DNA of 64,000 nt from an uncultured Microbulbifer sp. (GTDB lineage: Bacteria; Pseudomonadota; Gammaproteobacteria; Pseudomonadales; Cellvibrionaceae): positions 248,001-312,000 of the forward strand of contig NZ_CANLDD010000001.1 in NCBI RefSeq assembly GCF_947489355.1. Reading direction: 5' to 3'. Under the pieces are notes generated by a model that was not told the DNA's origin, did not search any database, and saw only the letters and a list, made by a program, of their open reading frames with translations. The translations under genes were made by a program, and so were the position numbers. Shown here piece after piece: positions 54,683 to 62,956 of the stretch. How positions within the stretch are numbered: position 1 is the stretch's first letter; each line of letters opens with the position of its first letter.

Positions 54683-55792
54683 TCACCTGGCGTTTGTCAG
54701 GTCCAGCGCAATATTTGCTTCAATTTCTTTCGGGGAGTTGTAAGGCGTAACCCGTAGGTATACCTCGACCTTATCCCGTGTTGGCCAAACGATTTCTATA
54801 TCGCCATCCTTCGGTGCCTTGATTTCACCGGGGAACTCCGTGGCACCGATACGCACACTGCGCGCCATCTCCCGCAGGGGGCGGGAGAAGTAGGTTTTAT
54901 TCGAGGCCACCGAAATCGGAGTGCTGTTCAAATGGCGATTACCAATGCGGCTGATCGCCAGCACCCGGATAGCCCGCGCGGCCTTATCCACGACACGCAG
55001 GTTTTCTATTACCCGGTAGTCGCCGCCCTCAGCGTCTAACAGGTTGCAGTCGCCCCAGAAGGTTCCCGGATAATCTGGATAGGTTTGCGGTACTGACAGC
55101 CTCAGCGCGTCCAGGCTGGACAGCATGGCATGATTCAAGGGGATACCCCCCTTATCGTTGGGCACAGAGCCCAGCGACAGCACAGGCCCGGTAGCAACCC
55201 GCATGGGCGTATCTGCGATACTTACCGCGCGGTTACACAAGCGCCCCACCAATACGCCCAGGTTATTTCCATGTAACAGCGGAACCGGTGATACCCGGTA
55301 GGCGTTTACCGGTTCCACTATGGCGGCCTGTGCGGCTAAGTAATCGCCCCAGGTCTGCTCGGCGGCATCGATGCCGGGGGTGGCAATCAGTATCGCCATA
55401 CGGCGCCCCAGGCCAGTTCTAATGCTCTCCGCCTTGGCATAGGCCGTATCCAGATCATTAGCCACCAGGGCCGGTGTGCAGACCGCCACAAGCTCCGGGG
55501 AAGCGCTCTGCATGGCAATATCCAGGGCCACATGCCAATCGCCAGAGTCTTCCATCGGCACCGACCAGGCTTGCCAGTTTTCGCCGCCGTTGGCCTGTGC
55601 GGCAGTCACTTGGGTTTTTAGCTGTGAGTCATTCACGCCCAGCAGTTCATCCAGGTCGCTCTGTGCATTGAGCGCAACCACGGTCCCTTTGCTGGTATCG
55701 CCCACACCCAAAAACAGCGCCTTGCGTTCGATTTCATCAAAACTGCCCTGAGCTAAATTCAGGTTATTAACGGTGACTTTACCCAGTGCCAT
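54683..55792 (-). CDS. Tail sheath protein (DUF2586)
   Basis: 369 residues. MALGKVTVNNLNLAQGSFDE, FLGVGDTSKGTV, AIAISRIGNRHLNSTPISVA-like RVLAISRIGNRHLNSTPISV and FPGEIKAPKDGDIEIVWPTR fit DUF2586, the kappa-type contractile sheath. It is a divergent relative of P2 gpFI. Confidence 0.85.
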   Translation of the reverse strand: MALGKVTVNNLNLAQGSFDEIERKALFLGVGDTSKGTVVALNAQSDLDELLGVNDSQLKTQVTAAQANGGENWQAWSVPMEDSGDWHVALDIAMQSASPELVAVCTPALVANDLDTAYAKAESIRTGLGRRMAILIATPGIDAAEQTWGDYLAAQAAIVEPVNAYRVSPVPLLHGNNLGVLVGRLCNRAVSIADTPMRVATGPVLSLGSVPNDKGGIPLNHAMLSSLDALRLSVPQTYPDYPGTFWGDCNLLDAEGGDYRVIENLRVVDKAARAIRVLAISRIGNRHLNSTPISVASNKTYFSRPLREMARSVRIGATEFPGEIKAPKDGDIEIVWPTRDKVEVYLRVTPYNSPKEIEANIALDLTNAR

Positions 55793-55800
55793 TTGGCCCC

Positions 55801-56472
55801 CTATGCGCTGTGAATGCGTCCACTTGTTTCATCAAATATTTTGCTGGCCAGCTCGGAAACTTCCCACGCTGTCACCCCTAAAAAGCTGCGCTGTGGTAAC
55901 TCGATCACCCAGCGACTTTTGCCGGGGTCATCGCGCATCTTTCGTAATATCAGTCCGGCCTGGCCCAGGGTGAGGTTTTCCGTAATCCAGCGCAGCGTGG
56001 GCTTCTTTTTACGCCCACCGGGCAACCGCACCTTGTAGCCTTCCTTCTTCAGCGCGCGCGCCTGGTATCGTGTCGCTGGTGCTTCGTAATCCGGTTGGCC
56101 GTAAACCTTTTCCGCTTTCTGACCGGTCCACTCTTCCGGCTCACCGTGCTGGTGCTGATAGGCAATCTGTGCGGTTTTGCTATTGGCAAAGAAAACCAAA
56201 CCGCCAAGCCCTGTGCTTTTCGCTCGCGTCCGTTTACTCAGGCCGCGTAACATTTTCTTGCGGCCTCCTTTGTGGCCATGCTTGCGTTCCTTCCAGGCTT
56301 TACCGTCCAGTCCTTTCTCCTCCCGCAACCGCTTGCGGCTATAGGTGCGCACCTTGCGGGCAAGAAGACCACCAATGCGCCGCTGCTTAGCGGGTGGTAG
56401 CTTCAGCAGTTGTAATTGCTGCCGCAGCTTCAAGTGCCCGGTAAGATCAATTTTCACGACGGTAGGGCGCAT
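55801..56472 (-). CDS. Phage virion morphogenesis protein (gpS)
   Basis: 223 residues from ATG 56472. IDLTGHLKLRQQLQLLKLPP, RRIGGLLARKVRTYSRKRLR, DGKAWKERKHGHKGGRKKML and a basic C-terminal half fit the gpS/gpG-type tail completion family. The upstream extension to 56520 lies within gpR and is left out. Start could also be GTG 56460. Confidence 0.8.
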   Translation of the reverse strand: MRPTVVKIDLTGHLKLRQQLQLLKLPPAKQRRIGGLLARKVRTYSRKRLREEKGLDGKAWKERKHGHKGGRKKMLRGLSKRTRAKSTGLGGLVFFANSKTAQIAYQHQHGEPEEWTGQKAEKVYGQPDYEAPATRYQARALKKEGYKVRLPGGRKKKPTLRWITENLTLGQAGLILRKMRDDPGKSRWVIELPQRSFLGVTAWEVSELASKIFDETSGRIHSA

Positions 56473-56935
56473 CTGTGGGTAGGGCCTTGTTATCCCCCAC
56501 CGCGACTTGGCTGGGCTCATCGATCGGCACCACAGCTACCGTGTAACGCTGCCCGCGATAGGTGATCGGCCCATTATCATCCCGCACTAAATCGACGTTC
56601 TCCAAAAATCGAATGGTGATTTCCACATCGACGGTATCTTTATCAATGGGGGTAACATCTATTTCCGGTTCGGCAAGCTTGTAGTGATACCGGTCGCTGT
56701 CGTGTTCCATTAGCCAGGTAGTCACCAGGGCGAATACCAAATCGGAATCCCCTTTGTATTCCTCCAATAGAATGACCGCGTCATATTCCGCACGGCTTAC
56801 GCGAATACCATTGCCAAGACTCTTACTTGCTGGTGCCAAACGTACATTTTCCATCCAGGAGTCAAGCTTGGGTTTAGCTACCAAATTCGCGCCGATTAAA
56901 TGCGCGGTAATGGCTTGTAGTTTTTTGCCGGCCAT
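56447..56935 (-). CDS. Tail completion protein gpR
   Basis: 162 residues. KLQAITAHLIGANLVAKPKL, RAEYDAVILLEEYKGDSDLV and 'FALVTTWLMEHDSDRYHYKL' fit the P2 gpR family. Overlaps gpS slightly and abuts gpL. Confidence 0.85.
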   Translation of the reverse strand: MAGKKLQAITAHLIGANLVAKPKLDSWMENVRLAPASKSLGNGIRVSRAEYDAVILLEEYKGDSDLVFALVTTWLMEHDSDRYHYKLAEPEIDVTPIDKDTVDVEITIRFLENVDLVRDDNGPITYRGQRYTVAVVPIDEPSQVAVGDNKALPTDAPYRREN

Positions 56936-56937
56936 CC

Positions 56938-57402
56938 TTAAATCAACTCCGCTGTAATATTGGTATCAATACCGCGTAAATTACGAAGCGCTCTGTTTGA
57001 TTCCGCACGATACATTTGCTCTGTATCCAGGCTCTCCGCCACTTTGTGTTCGCCAATTTCCCGCCGTGTAACGGTGGCGTACTGCCTAAAAGCCATCGCC
57101 GTGGCTAGCGCAAAGGCTGCGCGCTGATACTGAATAAGCAACCGACTCTTCCCACCAATCTGTTGCGCGGGTACAGCCTCCAGGGTTACGTGGCCTGCGG
57201 CTTGCCAAGCGTTTTGCTGATCAAGCAGGCTGTCATTCACATCGATGATTGACACCCGCAAAAGGTGCTCTGCCTTTTCCTGTATCACTTCCGCCGGAAT
57301 ACCGTACATTTTTTGAAAATCCCCCAACGACAGGTCAGGGAAAAAGCCGTTATTTTCTATAACGGTTTCCAGGTAGGTTGTCGGTCTTCCGGTAAAGCTC
57401 AT
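56938..57402 (-). CDS. Head completion protein gpL
   Basis: 154 residues from ATG 57402. NNGFFPDLSLGDFQKMYGIP, VIQEKAEHLLRVSIIDVNDS, LLIQYQRAAFALATAMAFRQ and 'ESNRALRNLRGIDTNITAEL' are the GpL pattern. In P2 it follows gpM; here a methyltransferase gene is inserted between them. Confidence 0.93.
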   Translation of the reverse strand: MSFTGRPTTYLETVIENNGFFPDLSLGDFQKMYGIPAEVIQEKAEHLLRVSIIDVNDSLLDQQNAWQAAGHVTLEAVPAQQIGGKSRLLIQYQRAAFALATAMAFRQYATVTRREIGEHKVAESLDTEQMYRAESNRALRNLRGIDTNITAELI

Positions 57403-57406
57403 AAAT

Positions 57407-58165
57407 CTAGCCCTTTCTGATTGAATCCCTGTAGGCCGCCCGCAGGCGCTTCTTGGCAACCTCGAAATATTCCGTGCTGGCTTCAATACCAATAAACGGA
57501 AGCCCGGCATTAATGGCGGCAACACCGGTAGAGCCGCTACCCATAAACGGGTCTATCACCGTTTCACCAGCGGGGACGACTTGAACCAGGTGATCCATTA
57601 CCGCGACCGGCTTGCCGGTCATGTGCAGCTTTTCCTTTGGGTTCACTCGCTCGCGAATTGCGCCCTTTAAATAAACCGGGTGGTTATCCCCAATACACTT
57701 AACTTTAAAACCCCAGGCAATGTACTCGGCCTGACAACGAAACTTTCCCCTTGCCGGGCGTGTGGACTCGGTTTTATCCCAGGGAATAATTCCGTTGTAA
57801 GCGAATCCGCCTGCCTGTAAGTAGTCGGTAGTTACCGGCAATTGTCGCCAGTCACTAAAAATACAAATGGGCGCCCCAATTTTTACCACTCGATAACATT
57901 GGCTAACCCATAGGGATGCCCAGAAAGCAAAGCTGCGTTGATCCCGGTTCTCCCCCATAAATTCCGGGTGTTTATTTTTTACCTCACTACCTTGATATTT
58001 TTGGCTGGGTGCCTGCGCTTTGGTTAAAGAGGAAGCCCCAGAACTCGCATAAGGCGGGTCTGTAATCACTGCCCCAATGCTGTTGCTTTTTAACTTCTCC
58101 AGCACTTCAAGGGAGTCGCCGTGATAAAGGACAACATTCCCTACCGAAAAACGCTTTATTCCCAT
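57407..58165 (-). CDS. DNA methyltransferase, beta class (N4/N6)
   Basis: 252 residues. Motif IV DPPY at residues 36-39 comes before the SAM-binding motif DPFMGSGSTGVAA near residue 205, which is the beta order. No nuclease or specificity gene is near, so it is an orphan phage enzyme, probably for adenine or N4-cytosine. It interrupts the P2-type order between gpM and gpL and is a moron or anti-restriction gene. Confidence 0.93.
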   Translation of the reverse strand: MGIKRFSVGNVVLYHGDSLEVLEKLKSNSIGAVITDPPYASSGASSLTKAQAPSQKYQGSEVKNKHPEFMGENRDQRSFAFWASLWVSQCYRVVKIGAPICIFSDWRQLPVTTDYLQAGGFAYNGIIPWDKTESTRPARGKFRCQAEYIAWGFKVKCIGDNHPVYLKGAIRERVNPKEKLHMTGKPVAVMDHLVQVVPAGETVIDPFMGSGSTGVAAINAGLPFIGIEASTEYFEVAKKRLRAAYRDSIRKG

Positions 58166-58275
58166 TGGGCTACTGACCTCTACTACTAATCGCTGTTAAA
58201 AACGCGGCGCCGAGTGGTTTGCCTAATCGCACCGGGCGACAGGCGCCCCACTGGCCCGCGCGGGTGGGGGGACCG

Positions 58276-58956
58276 TTACAGTTTCTTCCTGGCGATTTCC
58301 AAGCGAGTTTTTACGCCTGCTTTATCGTTGACTTCCATGGCCTTTTCATACCAATGCACCGCTTTGGCAAGGTCTTCCTGCTGATCACAGATAATCCCAG
58401 CCAACTTGTACAGTTTGCCTAACACAATGATGTTGCTGACTGGCCAGCGTTGCGAGTCAACCGCCTCCAGTACTTCGCTGTAATAGGGATGCGGGCTACG
58501 TTGGGCTTTATATTCGCGCTCTGCCCAGTCGTGTAGGGTTTCAGCCACATAGGTGGGAAAATCCCGTTTAAACCGTGCGGGGTTTTGCTGCTGCTGCTTA
58601 ATCGCAAAATTGGCCAGCTCCAGTGCCTGCTCAATGTCCTCGACATCCAGCAGCCAAATCACACACCACACCAGCAGCAGGTTCGGATAGTGCGCGCCAC
58701 TTTCGATATAGGCGCGTACACGCGGTAGATACTTTGGTAGCAGCTCACGTTTGAGCGCGATTTTTTCCACTACGTTGTCACGCTCGGAAAGTAATTCAAG
58801 GTCGTGTTCCAGCTCCAGATCTGTCACCACCCGGTCGTGGCTGTCTTTGGCTTTCTGGCTTAGCGTGGCTGGAAGGTTGGCCTCCTTTGATGCTCTGTTT
58901 TGTTGCTCGGCAACAGCGGACAAACACTTCTTCTTATGACGCAGGGCGAGACTCAT
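58276..58956 (-). CDS. Terminase small (endonuclease) subunit gpM
   Basis: 226 residues. LALRHKKKCLSAVAEQQNRA, ELLPKYLPRVRAYIESGAHY and 'PNLLLVWCVIWLLDVEDIEQ', then ALELANFAIKQQQQNPARFK, are gpM hallmarks. A helical C-terminal TPR-like stretch (VLGKLYKLAGIICDQQEDLA) follows. It cuts the concatemer at cos with gpP. Confidence 0.93.
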   Translation of the reverse strand: MSLALRHKKKCLSAVAEQQNRASKEANLPATLSQKAKDSHDRVVTDLELEHDLELLSERDNVVEKIALKRELLPKYLPRVRAYIESGAHYPNLLLVWCVIWLLDVEDIEQALELANFAIKQQQQNPARFKRDFPTYVAETLHDWAEREYKAQRSPHPYYSEVLEAVDSQRWPVSNIIVLGKLYKLAGIICDQQEDLAKAVHWYEKAMEVNDKAGVKTRLEIARKKL

Positions 58957-59063
58957 GGTGATTCCCTTTTTAGATTTCTTTAAATTCAGGCGTTTAAAAA
59001 ACCCTCGACCAGCCGTTAATACATGGTGGCCGGGGGAAGCCCGCTACACCTGTCAGTGAGTTA

Positions 59064-60098
59064 CTAGGCCCAACCACCCTCGCCGTTAGGCAATTCCACA
59101 TTCTTAAATTCAACCCCGGCAGCCTTATCCAGGGTTTCCACTACATAGGCTTCATTCATGGTGTTGTAGTGTTCCACGCGGTCGCGCTTGCTGTTGTCTT
59201 CAATCTTCTGACGCACGGCACCATTTTGGTAATACAGGCTGAGGTTGTCCCAGCTGGTAATCATCAGCCCCCGCGAAGGAAAGAAAGGCACTGAGTGGGC
59301 TGGCAAACCGCCATAGGTACGGATAACCGCGCTATTCTCAATACGCTCTTTCTCCGTGGGCTTTTGTCCCTGCGCGGTATAAAGTTGTGATTTATCCTGC
59401 GCTAACAGGTCACGGCCAATCAGTGCCACCAGGTCATCACCATCGCGGAAAGGATCGGCAACCAGCTGCAAAACGTCGTGGACCATGGCATCCAGGTTAG
59501 CGTAGTCACCACCATTGCCCAGGCGAATTTTCCCGGCGGTTCCACCTTCCGTCAGCATCTGGGCACTACTGTTGTAATCACGCAGATGCTGAAACCAACC
59601 CACATTGACGTCTTCCCCGTTGGGGTTGTTGCTGGAATCAGTCACTGCGGCTGCCTGGGTGCCGTAAAAACCGTGCTTGATACGCGCGTGAGCAATGGCT
59701 ACGCGTACATACTTTAAAAAACGATCATTAAAATCTTTGAATTTCGCCCAAGCATCGAGCGTCTGGTAAAGAATATGAACGTCATACTCAGTTTTGACAC
59801 ACTCATAGTCGAATGGATCGAGGCCGAGCGGGTCCACCGTCTGGCGGTCGTTATTAGTGGTGTTCGTGCGCTTACCCACCATGCCAGCGACAGAGCCCAG
59901 GATTTTTTGCCCTTTAATCTCATCAACGCCGACCACATTGATGCGCTGTAAAAAAGCAGAGGACTCGACAACCTTATCCATCAGCTTCTGTTCTACCGAG
60001 GGGGTTGCGGAAAAAGATTTTTCTACGGAAGTCACAGCATAAGTAGTCGCCATAGCCGTAACCATGGCGGAAAATTTAAGTCGGGTATCGTTACGCAT
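59064..60098 (-). CDS. Major capsid protein gpN
   Basis: 344 residues from ATG 60098. MRNDTRLKFSAMVTAMATTY, VEQKLMDKVVESSAFLQRIN, GQKILGSVAGMVGKRTNT and SRGLMITSWDNLSLYYQNGA are close to P2 gpN. The ORF extends upstream, but this ATG matches the family start. Confidence 0.95.
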   Translation of the reverse strand: MRNDTRLKFSAMVTAMATTYAVTSVEKSFSATPSVEQKLMDKVVESSAFLQRINVVGVDEIKGQKILGSVAGMVGKRTNTTNNDRQTVDPLGLDPFDYECVKTEYDVHILYQTLDAWAKFKDFNDRFLKYVRVAIAHARIKHGFYGTQAAAVTDSSNNPNGEDVNVGWFQHLRDYNSSAQMLTEGGTAGKIRLGNGGDYANLDAMVHDVLQLVADPFRDGDDLVALIGRDLLAQDKSQLYTAQGQKPTEKERIENSAVIRTYGGLPAHSVPFFPSRGLMITSWDNLSLYYQNGAVRQKIEDNSKRDRVEHYNTMNEAYVVETLDKAAGVEFKNVELPNGEGGWA

Positions 60099-60156
60099 AA
60101 TTAGCTCTGAAAAAGTTGGATTCTGTTTAGGGTTACTAGCGCTACAAGCGCTTGGT

Positions 60157-60987
60157 TTAGATAACCTCTTCCTCGGTGCTGCCACTACCTTCGGGAACCT
60201 TGGTGCCCGACTTTTCTGTGTTCAGGGCATCGCTAAATTTCTGCTTTAAATCATCGAAACTTGACTTAAGCTCATTAAAATCTTCAATAGAAACAGACTG
60301 CGGAGCTTCAGAACCTTCAGGTTCTTCCTCTGTTTCAATCTCAGACTGTGTAGAAAATTTACTTCCCAGCGCTTCAATTTTTTCATTTTGCGATTCAATC
60401 GCGCCTATCAGCTGATTAAACTGTTTGTCGTCCATAGCATCGCTACCCGGCTCTTTTGTTTCATGTGTGGTGGTTTGTGAGTCTCGGCCAAAGCTTTTCA
60501 ATAAGCGGCCCAAAAGACCTTCACTGTCTTCCATTTCCAATGGAGAAATTTCCATCGGGGAGGTGAAATAGTTCTCGGGATTTTGAACCCGGCTAAACTG
60601 CAATTCTGAGGTTCCCAGACTGGAGGGGCTATCGGTTACAGCCAGGCCAGAAAGATACGCTTTGCCGCTGTCTGCAAAATTTGGTCGAATTTCAATACTG
60701 GTAAAAAGTTTTTGGCCTCGATTATTCAGATACATCAGCTCGTCCGTAGGCGCCAGGCGAGCAAATAAACACATGCGCCCCTTGCTGTCCTTCTCCGCTT
60801 TTAATTTCAGTACTTTGCCGAAATTGCCAAAATAGCGGATATGTTCATACCAAATATTGGCTGTATACTCTTCCGGGTTGTAACTCTCGGCCATTTGCTC
60901 AATTTCTTCCGGCCCAATTGTGCGACCATCAATAGTGGGGCCGCTGGTGGCCACTTTGACAAATTCGGTAGAGAGCTTTCTGGGCAT
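60157..60987 (-). CDS. Capsid scaffolding protease gpO
   Basis: 276 residues. The N-terminal protease part reads VATSGPTIDGRTIGPEEIEQ, YTANIWYEHIRYFGNFGKV (catalytic His likely) and LFTSIEIRPNFADSGKAYLS. A Gln/Glu-rich coiled coil scaffold with ENEKIEAL-like SQNEKIEALGSKF forms the C-terminus. It guides capsid assembly and cleaves gpN. Confidence 0.93.
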   Translation of the reverse strand: MPRKLSTEFVKVATSGPTIDGRTIGPEEIEQMAESYNPEEYTANIWYEHIRYFGNFGKVLKLKAEKDSKGRMCLFARLAPTDELMYLNNRGQKLFTSIEIRPNFADSGKAYLSGLAVTDSPSSLGTSELQFSRVQNPENYFTSPMEISPLEMEDSEGLLGRLLKSFGRDSQTTTHETKEPGSDAMDDKQFNQLIGAIESQNEKIEALGSKFSTQSEIETEEEPEGSEAPQSVSIEDFNELKSSFDDLKQKFSDALNTEKSGTKVPEGSGSTEEEVI

Positions 60988-61076
60988 GATTTCCGCCGTT
61001 CGTTTTGTTGACAGTTTTTATCCCCCTTGGGAACAGCCCGCAGAATACGAGTAAACCTCACCCGGAACAACGACCA

Positions 61077-61125
61077 AAATTCCTGTAAATTCCTTTTTTG
61101 ACAAAATAGGAATTTACAGGAATTT
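61077..61125. promoter_or_regulatory. Perfect 17-base inverted repeat between gpO and gpP
   Basis: AAATTCCTGTAAATTCC (61077-61093) and its exact complement GGAATTTACAGGAATTT (61109-61125), with a 15-base spacer that contains TTGACA on the plus strand (61098-61103). Each arm itself holds a half-site repeated (AATTCC-TGTA-AATTCC). It sits in the divergent promoter region of the two late operons and looks like a late-activator or repressor binding site. Confidence 0.75.
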
Positions 61126-61195
61126 ACCCTCGTTAATCCCGACACCAACTGCTGTACACTACGGCGCATTCCCACCTACTCTGAAGTAGATTAAA

Positions 61196-62944
61196 ATGAC
61201 TACTTACCCTGAAGAAATTAAAACCGCTGCAAAGCTGATGTGGCTGCGCAGACTGTCTGCGCGAGAGATAGCCGAACAGTTAAGCCTAAATAATGTGCGG
61301 GTGGTTTATCAGTGGGCGGAGAAAGGCCACTGGGAAGAGATGCTGAAACACGAAACTGTGGAGCAGGCCACCGCCCGCCGCCTCATCGTGTTAGTGGAAA
61401 AGCCCAATAAGACCAATGAGGATTTTACGGAGGTTGACCGCCTTAGCAATCTGCTGGATAAACTCGCCGGAATCGACTTGAAGAAAGCCCGCACCGCCAA
61501 AGAAAAGGCGGCGACCTCGCGGGGCGAACGCGGAGGTGGAAGGGGACAAGGCAAAAAGAAAAAGCCTAAAAACGATATTAGCGAGATCACCGCAGAACAG
61601 CTGGAGACGATCCGCAAAGAACTGTTCTATGAGTATCAGCACCGCTGGCACGACAACAAGGATCAGCGCACCCGCTTTATCCTCAAATCCCGCCAGATAG
61701 GCGCAACCTATTACTTTGCCTGGGAAGCCTTCGAGGATGCGATTATTAGCGGGGATAATCAGATATTCCTGTCCGCCAGTCGCAGCCAGGCAGAAGTCTT
61801 TAAGGCGTACATTATCAAGTTTGCCCGCGACTACTTTGATATCGAATTAAAAGGCGCCGAATTTTTCAACTTCTCCAACGGTGCCGAGCTGCGCTTTGTT
61901 TCCACCAATAGCCGCACTGCGCAAAGCTACCACGGCCACCTTTATATCGATGAAGTGTTTTGGATTCCCGATTTTGAGAACCTGAATAAAGTAGCCAGTG
62001 CCATGGCTTCACAGAAGAAATGGCGTAAAACCTACTTCTCTACCCCCTCAGTCAAAAGCCATGGCGCCTACCCCATGTGGAGCGGCGAGCGTCACAACGA
62101 GCGACGTAAAGCCAAAGTTAAATTTGATCTCAGTCGCGATGCACTCAAGCACGGACTATTAGGGAAAGACAAAATCTGGCGCAATATCGTTACGGTGGAG
62201 GATGCCGCAGAACAGGGCTGTGATTTATTCGATATTGAAGAGCTGCGCGATGAATACAGCGAGGCAGAGTTCAATAATCTATTTAAGTGCGCCTTTATGG
62301 AGGCGGGGCTGTCTGTCTTTAAGCTGGAAGACCTGCTGGCCGCTGCCGTGGATACCGATGTGCTCTGGGTGGACTTCAAGGCCAAGCAGAAACGGCCCTA
62401 CGGCAATCACCCGGTTTGGATTGGCTACGATCCTTCACGCAGTGGCGACGGTGCCGCTGTGGTCGTGCTGGCGCCACCGCTTAAAGAGGGGGACAAATTC
62501 CGAGTGCTGGAGAAAATCGTTATGCGCAACCGCGCCTGGCAGTGGCAGGCCAACCGTATCCGCGAACTCACGGAAAAATATAATGTGCAGTTTATCGGTA
62601 TCGACTGTACCGGTCCCGGCCATGGCGTATTTGAGATGGTGAAAGCATTCTACCGTCGCGCCACGCCCATCCACTACGGACTGGAAAGCAAAACCAACCT
62701 GGTGCTGAAAGCCCAGGATGTGATGGAGAGCCACCGTATCGAGTGGGATGCCGAACATACCGACATCGCCCAGGCGTTTCTACAGGTCCACCAGACCACC
62801 ACCGGCAAAGACCAGATCACCTACGCTGCCAACCGTACCAGCGCCACCGGCCACGCGGATGTGGCTTGGGCCATTATGCACAGCCTCAGCAACGAACCCC
62901 TAAACCGTAACCGGCGCAAATCGTCTATGGCAATTGCCCGCTAA
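61196..62944 (+). CDS. Terminase large (ATPase) subunit gpP
   Basis: 582 residues. An N-terminal helix-turn-helix (REIAEQLSLNNVRVVYQWAE) precedes the ATPase: FILKSRQIGATYYFAWEAFE (Walker A), LYIDEVFWIPDFENLNKVAS (Walker B), and the nuclease part VWIGYDPSRSGDGAAVVVLA, QFIGIDCTGPGHGVFEMVKA. Lys/Gly-rich linker near residue 110. It packages DNA at the portal. Confidence 0.96.
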   Translation: MTTYPEEIKTAAKLMWLRRLSAREIAEQLSLNNVRVVYQWAEKGHWEEMLKHETVEQATARRLIVLVEKPNKTNEDFTEVDRLSNLLDKLAGIDLKKARTAKEKAATSRGERGGGRGQGKKKKPKNDISEITAEQLETIRKELFYEYQHRWHDNKDQRTRFILKSRQIGATYYFAWEAFEDAIISGDNQIFLSASRSQAEVFKAYIIKFARDYFDIELKGAEFFNFSNGAELRFVSTNSRTAQSYHGHLYIDEVFWIPDFENLNKVASAMASQKKWRKTYFSTPSVKSHGAYPMWSGERHNERRKAKVKFDLSRDALKHGLLGKDKIWRNIVTVEDAAEQGCDLFDIEELRDEYSEAEFNNLFKCAFMEAGLSVFKLEDLLAAAVDTDVLWVDFKAKQKRPYGNHPVWIGYDPSRSGDGAAVVVLAPPLKEGDKFRVLEKIVMRNRAWQWQANRIRELTEKYNVQFIGIDCTGPGHGVFEMVKAFYRRATPIHYGLESKTNLVLKAQDVMESHRIEWDAEHTDIAQAFLQVHQTTTGKDQITYAANRTSATGHADVAWAIMHSLSNEPLNRNRRKSSMAIAR

Positions 62945-62956
62945 CGAGAGAAATCC

